Positions 7,865 to 16,732 of a DNA stretch of 64,000 nt are shown here, one piece after another (positions within the stretch are counted from its first letter, which is position 1; every line of letters starts with the position of its first letter). Source of the stretch: Methanoculleus methanifontis (GTDB lineage Archaea; Halobacteriota; Methanomicrobia; Methanomicrobiales; Methanoculleaceae); assembly GCF_030464365.1 (NCBI RefSeq), contig NZ_VCYI01000001.1:62001-126000 (forward strand), written 5' to 3'. Made by a program: the position numbers and the translations under genes. The notes under the pieces were generated by a model that was given only the letters and a program-made list of their open reading frames with translations, did not search any database and was not told where the DNA came from.

Positions 7865-9658
7865 ATGCCCCTGAACCGGAGCCGCTTGAGGTGTTTTCGA
7901 CAGGACTGTTTTACCGCGACGGATATCGTCAAGATGATTGTGGTGGTATCATTGTCAGCGGTGTCGCTCATGCTCACGGCGGCTACGCCGGTGAGCGCCC
8001 AGTTGTTCTGCCCCCTGACCTACTGCATCCCGATACTCCTCGCCGCTCTCTGGTTCCCCCGGCAGGCATTCAGGGCGACCGCGCTCCTTGTTGCCGGGTT
8101 CGCGATCATCCGGGTGCACCTCTCGGCACTCGGCTTTGCCGTCGATCCCGTGATGACGGGGCTGCACACGATGATCTTCTTCTGGGTCTTCGGGGCCACC
8201 ACCCTCTTTTCGCAGGATGCTCACCTGGCCGCCTCCCGGTGCCGGCGGATCGTCGAGGAAACCCGGGACGCAAGGTTCCTCTGCGACCCTGAGACGCTCC
8301 GTGTTGTCTGCGCCAGCGGAAAATGTGCCGATATGTTCGGTTACGCGCCCCGGGAGTTTGTCGGCATCCCGGCAGAGATGTTCTGGGCGGACGAAACCGG
8401 CAAGGCATGGTTCATCGAGGAGATGAAGCGGGAAGGCTACGTCGGAAACGCGGAAATGGTCTTTTACGCGAATAACGGCGACGCGAGAAGAGTTCTTCTC
8501 TCCTGCAGGGCACTCTCCCCCGAGAACCTTTTCGAATGCACGGTTGTGGACACCGGCAGGCTTCTCGGCGAGAACAACGAACTCATCCGGTCGAACGGGC
8601 GGCTGATGGAACTCATCCGGCAGACAAACGATATCTTCTTCATGCAGGATGCCGCGGGCTGCATCCTGCATTTCTCCTGGGTTCGTGCGTCCGAGTACGG
8701 GTTCTCTCCCGAAGATATCGTTGGAAAAGGCGCGGACGCCTTCCTGCCCCCCAACCTTGCCGCGCAGAACATAGAACTGATCCAGAAGGTGATCGAAGAG
8801 CAGAAGAGCGCCAGTTATGATCTCGACCTGGAGATTGGAGGTGTCCGGTATACCTTCTCTGTTACAATCGCCCCGTACAACGGGGTTGACGGTGCGTTCA
8901 CGGGCGTCGTGGGGTCGGCACGGGACACCAGCGAGGTGCGGCGGCAGAGGCTCGCGTGCAGACAGCTCTCCTGGGAGGTTGAACAGTGGAAGGGGCTCGT
9001 CACCCGGCTGGCCCATGAATTACGCACCCCGTTGCAGCCGCTTGTCGGCTACCTCCGGATGGTCGTCGAAGACCCCGGTTATTACGGCTCCACGAAGGAA
9101 GCGGAGAAGATCCTCAAGACCTGCCTCGAGTGCGCCGACCAGGAACAGGCAGTGGTGGAGAGGGTGGTCGAGCTCAGCCTGCTCACGATGGACTACGTCG
9201 ATCTGACCGTTCAGGATATACCGCTCCGCGAACTCATCGAAACCACCGTCTCGGAAGGCGGATACGAACGAAGTGCCCGGATTTGTAACGAAATACCTGA
9301 TAACGTCCGTATCCCGGGAGATCCCGACAGGCTTTCCATGGCAGTGGCAGGGCTGGTAGCGAATGCCGTTAAGTATAATGAACCGCCAGAGAACGTATGG
9401 ATCCGGTATGCGAGATCAAATGCGAACCATTATATTATGGTGTGTGATAATGGCATCGGTATCCCCGAGGATAATATCGAATCGATCTTTGAGCCGCTCC
9501 ACGTCGGAGACGTCAACCAGGATCGCAAAGACGGCAGCACCGGCCTTGGGCTCACGATCGCGAACAAGTATGTCCAGTTGCATGGAGGGGATATAACGGT
9601 GAAGAGTGAAGTGGGCGAAGGAAGCACCTTCACTATCAGAATACCAAGGGAGGTATGA
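7865..9658 (+). CDS. Membrane-bound PAS sensor histidine kinase
   Basis: 597 residues. An N-terminal membrane region of about four helices (residues 18-120) is followed by two PAS domains (about 130-250 and 255-370). A HisKA domain follows, with the phosphoacceptor in AHELRTPL near residue 383, then a HATPase_c domain with N box (VANAVKYNE), DNGIGIP and GLGLTIANKY. It senses an unknown signal at the membrane or through PAS ligands and should phosphorylate the response regulator that begins 3 bp after its stop. The frame stays open for 69 codons upstream, but the TATA box at 7827-7840 argues for ATG 7865. Confidence 0.92.
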   Translation: MPLNRSRLRCFRQDCFTATDIVKMIVVVSLSAVSLMLTAATPVSAQLFCPLTYCIPILLAALWFPRQAFRATALLVAGFAIIRVHLSALGFAVDPVMTGLHTMIFFWVFGATTLFSQDAHLAASRCRRIVEETRDARFLCDPETLRVVCASGKCADMFGYAPREFVGIPAEMFWADETGKAWFIEEMKREGYVGNAEMVFYANNGDARRVLLSCRALSPENLFECTVVDTGRLLGENNELIRSNGRLMELIRQTNDIFFMQDAAGCILHFSWVRASEYGFSPEDIVGKGADAFLPPNLAAQNIELIQKVIEEQKSASYDLDLEIGGVRYTFSVTIAPYNGVDGAFTGVVGSARDTSEVRRQRLACRQLSWEVEQWKGLVTRLAHELRTPLQPLVGYLRMVVEDPGYYGSTKEAEKILKTCLECADQEQAVVERVVELSLLTMDYVDLTVQDIPLRELIETTVSEGGYERSARICNEIPDNVRIPGDPDRLSMAVAGLVANAVKYNEPPENVWIRYARSNANHYIMVCDNGIGIPEDNIESIFEPLHVGDVNQDRKDGSTGLGLTIANKYVQLHGGDITVKSEVGEGSTFTIRIPREV

Positions 9659-9661
9659 GTT

Positions 9662-10084
9662 TTGGGAAACAAGATCATGGTCGTCGATGACGATCTGCCG
9701 ACGCTGGAAGTAATGGAGCTGCTGCTCAAGAAGATCAACCGTGAACCACTCCTGGTTCATAATGGATGGGATGCCCTGCGGGCAATCAAGAAAGAGAAAC
9801 CCGCGCTTATCATTCTCGATGTGATGATGTCTCCCATAGACGGATGGCAGTTCCTGGAAGAACTAAAACGGAATGACGAATACAAGGATATCCCGGTCTT
9901 GCTGTTCACCGCAAAACACGTCTGGCCGGAAGAGTACTCGAGATACGCGGAAGATATCGTCGGTGTCCTGGAAAAGCCTATCTCTCTTGCCGAGTTGAAG
10001 GCCGCCCTGGAGAGGGCCCTTCCCCAAGACGCCTCTTCTCGCGTGGACGACACCCGCCGTACCCTGCAGATCAAGAGCGGGTGA
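9662..10084 (+). CDS. Single-domain response regulator (receiver)
   Basis: A 140-residue CheY-like receiver without an output domain. Visible residues are the acidic pair VVDDD (about 7-11), the phosphoacceptor Asp in LIILDVMM (about residue 52), the Thr in LLFTAKH, and Lys in LEKPIS. It is the likely partner of the kinase just upstream. The start codon is TTG at 9662, supported by GGGAGGT (9648-9654), which overlaps the kinase stop; the pair is translationally coupled. Output must go through protein-protein contact. The last 20 residues are hydrophilic and probably disordered. Confidence 0.9.
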   Translation: MGNKIMVVDDDLPTLEVMELLLKKINREPLLVHNGWDALRAIKKEKPALIILDVMMSPIDGWQFLEELKRNDEYKDIPVLLFTAKHVWPEEYSRYAEDIVGVLEKPISLAELKAALERALPQDASSRVDDTRRTLQIKSG

Positions 10085-10186
10085 CCTCTTTTCACACACA
10101 TCCCGCGGCATCCCCCCGGGTTAGCCTGCCTTCCACCGAAAGGCATTTTATCGGCCAGGTGCGTATTACCCGGTAGTGTTCCTCTC

Positions 10187-11515
10187 ATGATCGTTACGGA
10201 TCTCCCCGGATATCCTTCCCTCAGGGAATATCAGCGTATCGTGGGCACGAAACAGTTTTCGGCGATCGAGGAACTCGCCGGACGCCTCTCCGGCGTCAGT
10301 CTCCAGGAGATCAACTCGACTCGTTATGGAGGCGGCGTCTCGGAGATCCTGATCTCGTACGTGCCGTTCCTCAACGCGCTCGGCCTCGAGACAACCTGGA
10401 GCGTCATGGAAGCCGAACAGCCGTTCTTCGACGTGACAAAGACGCTCCACAACTTCCTCCAGGGCCGGGAGGGCGGGTTCTCGCCGGAGATGATCGAGAC
10501 CTACTGGGAGGCTCAGCGGCAGAACGAAGGGCTGATCGAGGATGATGCCGACGTCGTGACCATCCACGACCCCCAGCCGCTCGGCCTTGTCGAATTCCTG
10601 ACGAACCGGGAACTCGAGCGGAAGAGACTGCTCTGGCGGTGTCATGTCCAGCTGGAGACGGTACCCACCACGGCCGTCGGGAGCATCGGCAACGTCTTAC
10701 GGAGGCTGGTCGAGAAGTATCACGCCGGGGTGTTCTCCAGTTTCCAGTACCTTCCTCTCTGGAACGTGCCGAGTTTCATCATCCCGCCGTTCATCGACCC
10801 GCTATCCGAGAAGAACCGCGATCTCCCCGTATCCGAGATCGACGCAACCCTCGCCAAATTCGGTATCGACCCGGAGAAGCCGATCGTCACCCAGGTCTCC
10901 CGGTACGATGTCTTCAAGGATCCGGTCGGCGTCATCCAGGCGTTCAAGAACGTCCGGCGGAAGATGCCCTGCCAGCTCGTCCTCGTCGGCGGGCGGGCGT
11001 GCGACGACCCGGAATGCTTCATCGTCCTGCGCGAGGTCCGCGAGACGGCCGAGGACGATCCCGATATCCATATCCTCGATCTCCCCCCGGACAGTCACCG
11101 CGAGATCAACGCGCTCCAGCGGGCGTCTGATGTGATCGTCCAGAAGTCCATAAAAGAGGGGTTCGGGTTGACGGTGACCGAAGGGCTCTGGAAGGAGAAG
11201 CCGGTCGTCGCCGGGAGCGTCGGCGGCATACCGCTCCAGATCCGTGACGGCTGGAACGGCTACCTGGTCTCGACGGTCCAGGAGACCGCCGACCGGATCC
11301 TCCATCTCCTCCGGCACCCGGAGACGGCCCGCGAGATGGGGGCACGGGGCAAGGAGTTCGTGCGGGAGTACTATCTCCTCACCCGGGGCGTGCAGGATCA
11401 CCTCACCGTCATCGATCAGGTGAAGAACGGCAGGATCACCGCCCGGGACAGCGTCATCTGCTACCACCCGCAGGTGGTGACGACCCGGATGGCCGGGTGT
11501 GCGGCCCGGCACTGA
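10187..11515 (+). CDS. Trehalose synthase-like GT4 glycosyltransferase (TreT family)
   Basis: A 442-residue GT-B fold glycosyltransferase resembling trehalose glycosyltransferring synthase, which joins an NDP-glucose and glucose to make trehalose. The N-terminal domain has the substrate loop NSTRYGGGVSEIL (about residues 43-55) and TIHDPQPLGL. The C-terminal domain has the nucleotide-sugar motif EGFGLTVTEGLWKEKP and GSVGGIP. The last 25 residues extend beyond the core. A TATA-like CATTTTATC lies about 37 bp upstream. If the call is right, it makes a compatible solute in the cytoplasm. No trehalose-degrading gene is nearby. Confidence 0.82.
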   Translation: MIVTDLPGYPSLREYQRIVGTKQFSAIEELAGRLSGVSLQEINSTRYGGGVSEILISYVPFLNALGLETTWSVMEAEQPFFDVTKTLHNFLQGREGGFSPEMIETYWEAQRQNEGLIEDDADVVTIHDPQPLGLVEFLTNRELERKRLLWRCHVQLETVPTTAVGSIGNVLRRLVEKYHAGVFSSFQYLPLWNVPSFIIPPFIDPLSEKNRDLPVSEIDATLAKFGIDPEKPIVTQVSRYDVFKDPVGVIQAFKNVRRKMPCQLVLVGGRACDDPECFIVLREVRETAEDDPDIHILDLPPDSHREINALQRASDVIVQKSIKEGFGLTVTEGLWKEKPVVAGSVGGIPLQIRDGWNGYLVSTVQETADRILHLLRHPETAREMGARGKEFVREYYLLTRGVQDHLTVIDQVKNGRITARDSVICYHPQVVTTRMAGCAARH

Positions 11516-11536
11516 TGGTTGCCTCCTCCAGTCCCG

Positions 11537-12034
11537 TCATTCGATGGGGATCTTTTTGCCGCCGGGCCCGCCCGGCTTCCCCATCTTCTTCAGGCGTAAT
11601 TCGAGAACACCGTTCTTGAATCCGGTCTCGGCACCGTCTTCTACCACGCTCGCGGGCAGGCGTATCATCCGGCTCAGGGTGCCGTCTCCGCGTTCGTGGA
11701 TGTAGTATGTTCCCGGTTTTTCCTCGACCGGCCCGGGGCGCCTCGCCGTAATTCGCAGGGTCTGGGGGGTTGGCAGGTTGATCTGGATCTCGTTCTTGTC
11801 AGCGCCGGGCAGTTCCGCAACGACGATCACCTTGTCGCCGTGTTCGAGGATGTCGACCCGGAAGTCTGCGGTGAGGCCGGGGAAATCGCGGCTGCCGGCG
11901 CGTGAGACCGGCGGCAGCCCGCCTTTCTTCCCGCCTCCATGGGTTCTGTCGGATCCGCTGTCCTGGTTGCTCGTTCCCTGATCCCCCTCCTGCCGCCGCC
12001 CGGGGCCGGAAAGGTCGTCTTCTCTCCCTGTCAT
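11537..12034 (-). CDS. Hsp20-family small heat shock protein
   Basis: 165 residues: a disordered, charged N-terminus of about 55 residues (GGREDD-like, Asp/Gly/Lys-rich), then the alpha-crystallin domain (about 65-150; RVDILEHGDKVIVVAELPG) and the conserved FKNGVLELRLKK with a short IPIE tail. It acts as an ATP-independent holdase that forms oligomers. ATG 12034 follows GGAGG nine bases upstream. It differs in its N-terminus from the second Hsp20 at 45548-46018. The C-terminal IPIE corresponds to the I-X-I/V oligomer motif. Confidence 0.92.
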   Translation of the reverse strand: MTGREDDLSGPGRRQEGDQGTSNQDSGSDRTHGGGKKGGLPPVSRAGSRDFPGLTADFRVDILEHGDKVIVVAELPGADKNEIQINLPTPQTLRITARRPGPVEEKPGTYYIHERGDGTLSRMIRLPASVVEDGAETGFKNGVLELRLKKMGKPGGPGGKKIPIE

Positions 12035-12425
12035 GGTGCTTGCCTCCTGCAGTCAGGTTGCCGTCGGATGGCCGGTCGCCATCCGTCGTTCCCCTCTTGA
12101 ACCTGCATACTTAACAGTTTGTACCCGGGTGCCGGGGTCGCCCTGACTTGCAGCAGCACCTTCAGTGATGCATACGTTGCGGTCTTCCCGGCGGCCCGGG
12201 GCGGATAATCCCTGGCCGTCGTCAGGGTGGCCATTGATACGACTTCGGAAGACGTTCTTCGTGCCGTCGTTTGCCGGCCGTTAGGTTTTTGTGGCGTGAC
12301 CGGTATGGGGAGCAACCCCTGGTTTTCCGGGGCGCGGGGGACTGCAAGATTCACCGCCCGTGCTGCCGTAATACCGGAGATGCCCGTGCCGACGGGTTCG
12401 GCGGGGGGTTATGGAGGAAGACGAG
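12035..12425. other. 391-bp spacer upstream of Hsp20 and the ferritin-like gene
   Basis: A divergent intergenic region. On the minus strand TTAAGTATG (about 12106-12114) is a possible TATA box for Hsp20. The right half is GC-rich and shows no convincing gene or RNA structure. The Shine-Dalgarno GGAGGA at 12412-12417 belongs to the ferritin-like gene. Confidence 0.45.
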
Positions 12426-13670
12426 ATGGCGCAATTCAAACCATTCGAGATGGAAGGGATGCCTATAGAAGAGCAGCCCATGAACTGGAAGGATATGGTT
12501 CCGGCCCCGTATGACAAAAAGGCGGTCGACGCCTACACCCGGACCCGGATCATCCTCATGAACGGGATCGAGAACAACGCTGTTCTGATGTCGCACGCGA
12601 TCGAGCGGATGCACCCCGATCCCGAGGTGAAGAAGTCGATGGCCCTGATGCGGCGGATCGACTCCCAGCAGCAGGAGACAGTCAACTGGCTCAACCCGGC
12701 GGACCAGTCGATCGTCGAGACCACGCTCGGCTACGAGCAGGTGGCGGTCGACCTCACTGCGAACCTGGCGCAGAACGAGCCGGATCCCTACGTGAAGCAG
12801 ACGCTGGACTTTGCCCTGCTCGAGGACTTCGATCACCTCTACCGCTACAGCTGCCTCTACGACTACATCGAGGGCGGCGACCCCGACTCGATCGTCCAGG
12901 GCAAGACCGAGGTGAAACCCGGCAGGCCGACGAGTATCGAGCACCGCCACCCCTTCGACTCGATGCGCAAGCACTACGACAAGGAGACGGCCGACATCAA
13001 GACGAAGATGAACTACATCACGATCACCGCCGGAGAGCAGCAGACGATGCTCTACTACCGGGCGCACGGGTTCATGTATCCCGATGAGATTGCACGGCAA
13101 CTGTATGCCGAGATCGCGGAGATCGAGGAGCAGCACGTCACCCAGTACGGCCTGCTCGGCGACCCGAACGAGACGATGCTCGAGAAGATGGCGATGATTG
13201 AGCTCAACGAGGCCTACCTCTACTACTCATGCGCACAGACCGAGAGCGACCCGAGGATCAAGGGGATCTGGGAGAAGTTCATGAAGATGGAGATCGCGCA
13301 CTTCAACGAGTGCGCACGGCTCATCAAGCAGTATGAGGGCCGTGATGTCATGGACCTCGTGAAGGCCGACGTCATCGAGCCCCTGGTCGTCTTCGAGGAG
13401 AACAAGGACTACGTCAACAGCGTCATCGACAACCAGCTCGATCTTGCGCCGAACAACATGGAGTTCGTGCGGATGCGGGATCTCCCGGACGACTGGGCAA
13501 GTTTCGGCTACCTGCGCGTCATGAACGCAAAGGGTGTTCCGAGCGAGGAGGTCGTCTCCAAAGCGGGCCCGGGCCTTGCAGAGCGCGACCAGGCGCAGAA
13601 CATCAAGAAGGTCAAGCAGGAGATGGCCCGCCGGGTCGAGAAGGGTATGGCAGCGGTGCCTGCCCGATAA
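12426..13670 (+). CDS. Ferritin-like (diiron-type) protein of unknown function
   Basis: 414 acidic, almost wholly helical residues. Two E-x-x-H motifs, in IEEQHVTQYG (about 240) and MEIAHFNECARL (about 294), are spaced as in ferritin-like four-helix bundles. A similar helical half precedes them (about 30-130), so the protein may contain two bundles. Iron binding or peroxide/oxygen defence is plausible but not shown. ATG 12426 is chosen because GGAGGA lies eight bases upstream; ATG 12411 would overlap that site. It is monocistronic, with a T-tract at 13677-13682 just after the stop. Confidence 0.7.
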   Translation: MAQFKPFEMEGMPIEEQPMNWKDMVPAPYDKKAVDAYTRTRIILMNGIENNAVLMSHAIERMHPDPEVKKSMALMRRIDSQQQETVNWLNPADQSIVETTLGYEQVAVDLTANLAQNEPDPYVKQTLDFALLEDFDHLYRYSCLYDYIEGGDPDSIVQGKTEVKPGRPTSIEHRHPFDSMRKHYDKETADIKTKMNYITITAGEQQTMLYYRAHGFMYPDEIARQLYAEIAEIEEQHVTQYGLLGDPNETMLEKMAMIELNEAYLYYSCAQTESDPRIKGIWEKFMKMEIAHFNECARLIKQYEGRDVMDLVKADVIEPLVVFEENKDYVNSVIDNQLDLAPNNMEFVRMRDLPDDWASFGYLRVMNAKGVPSEEVVSKAGPGLAERDQAQNIKKVKQEMARRVEKGMAAVPAR

Positions 13671-13683
13671 GGTCCCTTTTTTG

Positions 13684-13976
13684 GGTTTTGTTGAAACCCT
13701 CTCCCGGAGGATGAATTATCTCCGGATAATCCATGTCTCACCGACGCACGCGAAGGCGCGAAGAACGCGAAGTCTGGATGGGTATTGACTGTCTCCCTTC
13801 GCGGCTTCGCGGCTCGAAGCCTACGGCTTCTCACGCTCCCGTCCTGTGGACAGTCGCGGCTCGCACCTACGGTGCTCAAGCTCGCTGCGCTCGCACTTCG
13901 CGTGAGACCCACATCACCCGCCTCTATCGGCAACCGAGTGTTATCCAGGGGTTGTGGAAAGCATTTCAACAGGGCC
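13684..13976. mobile_element. MITE-like element copy A (293 bp), IS6-like ends
   Basis: The ends are GGTTTTGTTGAAA on the left and, on the complementary strand, GGCCCTGTTGAAA on the right, 10 of 13 bases identical. An exact 8-bp direct repeat CTTTTTTG flanks it (13676-13683 and 13977-13984). The inside is an imperfect palindrome with a CGCGAAG hairpin and no gene. Compared with copy B (37971-38172) it carries 91 extra bases at 13811-13901. Terminal sequence and 8-bp duplication resemble IS6-family ends; no transposase is present. Confidence 0.78.
13811..13901. repeat. 91-bp palindromic cassette inside MITE copy A
   Basis: Absent from the otherwise collinear copy B, and bounded by a repeated CTTCGC. 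Its first 66 bases (13811-13876) are the exact reverse complement of 24138-24203. It holds GAAGCCTACGGCTTC and GCACCTACGGTGC hairpins. Confidence 0.8.
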
Positions 13977-14108
13977 CTTTTTTGCTTGACGGCCCGAACC
14001 TTCGGGCTGCTGTGCGGCTTACCTCTTCCGCGGAAGAGTATACTGTTGTCTCTGCCCTGTTTGCCTCACACAACTTGCGATGGCCCGTAGGATCTTATGC
14101 ACCACCCG

Positions 14109-16511
14109 CTACATATCTGGTGCCGGTAGCTCGCCGTTATCCGTGGCCTCCCTGAGCGTGAACCGGAACACCGCCCCATCATCGGAACGGCCCGGCACCC
14201 GGTCTTCGACCCAGATTCTGCTGCCGTAGCGGACAACAAGCATCCGGCAGATCGAGAGGCCGAGGCCCTGGCCGCTCTCCCGGGCCTTCCCCTGCTCGAA
14301 CCGGGAAAATATGGCTTTCTTCGCCTCTTCCGGAACCCCCGGGCCGGTGTCGGCGACGGTGACGAGGACGAGCCCGTCATCTTCAGCGTCTTCGACGACG
14401 ATCTCTATCTCGACGCCCGGCCCGCCATGCTTCTCGGCGTTGCCGATGAGGTTCGTGAAGATCTCGGGGAGGAGGTCGTCTGCGAGGACTATCACCCGCA
14501 GCCCCTCGTAGGTGATGCGAGCGTCTGGATGGTGAGCGATCTCCTTGCGGATAACCCCGTCCAGGTCGACCGGGTGGAGCGCCGCCCGGCTCTCGCGGAT
14601 CTTGCGGATCGTGGTGACGTTTGCCGTGATATCGATGCTCTTTCTGATACCGGCGCGGAGTCTCTTCAGGTATTCCCGCTCCTTCCCGGAGAGTGCTTCG
14701 TCGAGCAGTTCGGCGTAGATGTTCGTGACGTTGTCGGCGTTTTTGATGTCGTGGGTGAGGATGTCGAGGTAGAGGTTCGCCTCCCGGTGCGCCGCCTCGA
14801 GCCGTGAGTGGAGTATCCCACGGAGAACCCCGCTCCCGACCTCACGGCCGATCGCTTCGAGAACCCGCCGGGTTTCCTGCGGGATCTCCGGTGTGGTGGT
14901 GCTCCCGAGCACGAACGCCCCGACGACGGAGGATTCGGCGGCGAGCGGAATGAAGGCCAGGGAAGCGACGCCGAAGTCCGCGAGAAGATCCAGGTCCCGG
15001 CCGGGCGCGTCTTCCGCCCCCTCAACGAACCATGGTTGCCCCGCGACGAAGACCCGGTTGTAGGGCCAGTGCCGGACGTTGAGCCTCCCGTTCTGCATCA
15101 GGGCGAACGCGGAGACCCCGCGGTGGCACCGGATGCCGGCCTGCACCCGCTCCCTTCCCTCCAGCATGTAGATCAACCCGAGATCGAACCCGAGGTTGTC
15201 GAGTGCCGCATCGAGCGTGTTTTCGAGCAGTTCGTCCAGGGTGAATGCGGATGCCGAGGCGGTGATGACCGCGTTCAGGACGGCGAGCCTCCTGTTCCTG
15301 ATAAGAATCTCTTTCCCTGAGCGTATCCGTTCCGTGACGTCGGCAAGCGAGAGGACCAGCCCCTGGACGTTTCCCTTTGCATCCTTCACCGGCACGAGAC
15401 TCCAGTCCCAGTAGGTCGTCCCGCGTTCGGGCTGGTCAACGTACGCGAACGGTTTTGCGTGTATCCGGAACGGCTCGCCGGTATCCCGAACCCGCTCAAA
15501 GATCGTCTGGTTCTCCAGGTTCGGGAAGAGGTCGAAGTGCCCCTGCCTGAGAAGTTCCTCCTTCGCGTACCCCGAACCTTCTGCGTAGGCCGTATTCACG
15601 CGAACGAACCGGAACCCAGGATTGAGGTACGCAAGGTGGACGTCGGTGTACTCCATGATCGTCCGGAGGAGGTCGCGTTCTTCCGCGAGGTCGGCAGCGA
15701 GCGACTGGTTCTCGGCGAGCAACTGCTCCCGCTCCGCATCCACCTGAACTCTTTTGGTGATGTCCTGGGTGAGCCACCGGATCTCTGTAAGGCCGCCCCG
15801 GTCGTCACGGACGGCCGTGGCCGAGAGGGAGACGGGGACGGGCTCTCCGGTCGCCGGCTGTACCCGGACCTCGATCCCCCGCAGGGGGCCGGGGGCTCCG
15901 CTCTCGAACTGCGCGACGAGGTCACGGCAGGCCTTCCTGTCCCCGGGGGCGATGTGATCGGCGCCGGCCGTCCCGATCAGGGTTTGCCGGTCTTTTGCGA
16001 GGAGGAGGGCTCCCGCCCGGTTCACGTCGAGGATCATCCCTTGCGGGTCGCAGATGAAGTAGCCGTCGGGGGCGAGTTCGAAGAGTTCCCGGTAGCGGTT
16101 TCGCTCCTGCTCGAGACGGTGGTAGTTCTCCTCGCTCTCCTTCCTCGCGGTGATGTCGCTGACGAGGAGGAGCACCGCGCCGTTGCCCGGAACCCGGACC
16201 GAGCATGCCGCCCACCTGTCGGGAGCAATCTGGCATTCCAGCCCGGAGATAATCTTCCTTTCCCGGATCGCCGCGATCAGCCGCCAGGCTGTCTCCTGAT
16301 CGGCGATGAGCGGTGCGAGGTGGGTGCGGACGAGCGCCATCCCGTCCGCCCCGGTGAGATCCCTGTTGTCCGGCAGCGATAGAAGGCTTTGAAAGATCCG
16401 GTTGACCCGTATCACTCTCCTGTCGGCGTCGAGCAGGAGCACGCCGTCTTCGAGTTCGTCGAGGGTGGCGTGTGGGTTGAGCACTTCATCGGATGCAGGT
16501 GTGAAAGACAT
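14109..16511 (-). CDS. Soluble multi-PAS/GAF sensor histidine kinase
   Basis: 800 residues with no membrane helix. Three PAS-type domains (about 15-110, 140-260 and 275-400) are followed by a GAF domain (about 415-560). Next comes a phosphoacceptor region with His in ILTHDIKNADN near residue 586, and a HATPase_c domain with NLIGNAEKHG, DTGPGVP and GQGLGLSI. Asp-Ile after the His (HDIKN) is the variant common in methanogen kinases. No receiver gene is adjacent, so its partner is unknown. The cytoplasmic layout suggests redox, ligand or light-type sensing, but no cofactor residue is identifiable with confidence. Confidence 0.9.
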   Translation of the reverse strand: MSFTPASDEVLNPHATLDELEDGVLLLDADRRVIRVNRIFQSLLSLPDNRDLTGADGMALVRTHLAPLIADQETAWRLIAAIRERKIISGLECQIAPDRWAACSVRVPGNGAVLLLVSDITARKESEENYHRLEQERNRYRELFELAPDGYFICDPQGMILDVNRAGALLLAKDRQTLIGTAGADHIAPGDRKACRDLVAQFESGAPGPLRGIEVRVQPATGEPVPVSLSATAVRDDRGGLTEIRWLTQDITKRVQVDAEREQLLAENQSLAADLAEERDLLRTIMEYTDVHLAYLNPGFRFVRVNTAYAEGSGYAKEELLRQGHFDLFPNLENQTIFERVRDTGEPFRIHAKPFAYVDQPERGTTYWDWSLVPVKDAKGNVQGLVLSLADVTERIRSGKEILIRNRRLAVLNAVITASASAFTLDELLENTLDAALDNLGFDLGLIYMLEGRERVQAGIRCHRGVSAFALMQNGRLNVRHWPYNRVFVAGQPWFVEGAEDAPGRDLDLLADFGVASLAFIPLAAESSVVGAFVLGSTTTPEIPQETRRVLEAIGREVGSGVLRGILHSRLEAAHREANLYLDILTHDIKNADNVTNIYAELLDEALSGKEREYLKRLRAGIRKSIDITANVTTIRKIRESRAALHPVDLDGVIRKEIAHHPDARITYEGLRVIVLADDLLPEIFTNLIGNAEKHGGPGVEIEIVVEDAEDDGLVLVTVADTGPGVPEEAKKAIFSRFEQGKARESGQGLGLSICRMLVVRYGSRIWVEDRVPGRSDDGAVFRFTLREATDNGELPAPDM

Positions 16512-16680
16512 GGTGGGTTCGGCCGTTTTGCGTTTCTATTGGAGGTGGAACCTGATCGACAGTAAACTTTGGCATGGGGTATTCCGGAAGGAGCCAGTCC
16601 TGGAGAGGCCGATATCTCCGGTTGTGCATGAAGATTTTACGGTCTGTTCATATCGGGCATACCCTGCGCAGATAGGTACC

Positions 16681-16711
16681 TTTATATCTTTTCGCGCATA
16701 TGAGTAATATG
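16681..16711 (+). promoter_or_regulatory. TATA box plus CATATGAGT motif before the first DUF5320 gene
   Basis: TTTATATC at 16681-16688 is followed eight bases later by CATATGAGTAATATG (16697-16711), at the expected transcription start. A near-identical 15-mer sits just after the TATA box of the second DUF5320 gene, suggesting a common regulator. Its outer parts CATAT/ATATG are inverted repeats. Confidence 0.6.
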
Positions 16712-16732
16712 TTACAACAGAGGTGAACAGCA

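Larger units (their letters stand above)
13671..14108. other. 438-bp gene-free region around MITE copy A
   Basis: Apart from the element it contains a hairpin GCCCGAA/TTCGGGC (13992-14007) and a perfect 16-bp palindrome CTCTTCCGCGGAAGAG (14023-14038). Both lie between two convergent genes and may serve in transcription termination. No coding frame is evident. Confidence 0.5.
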
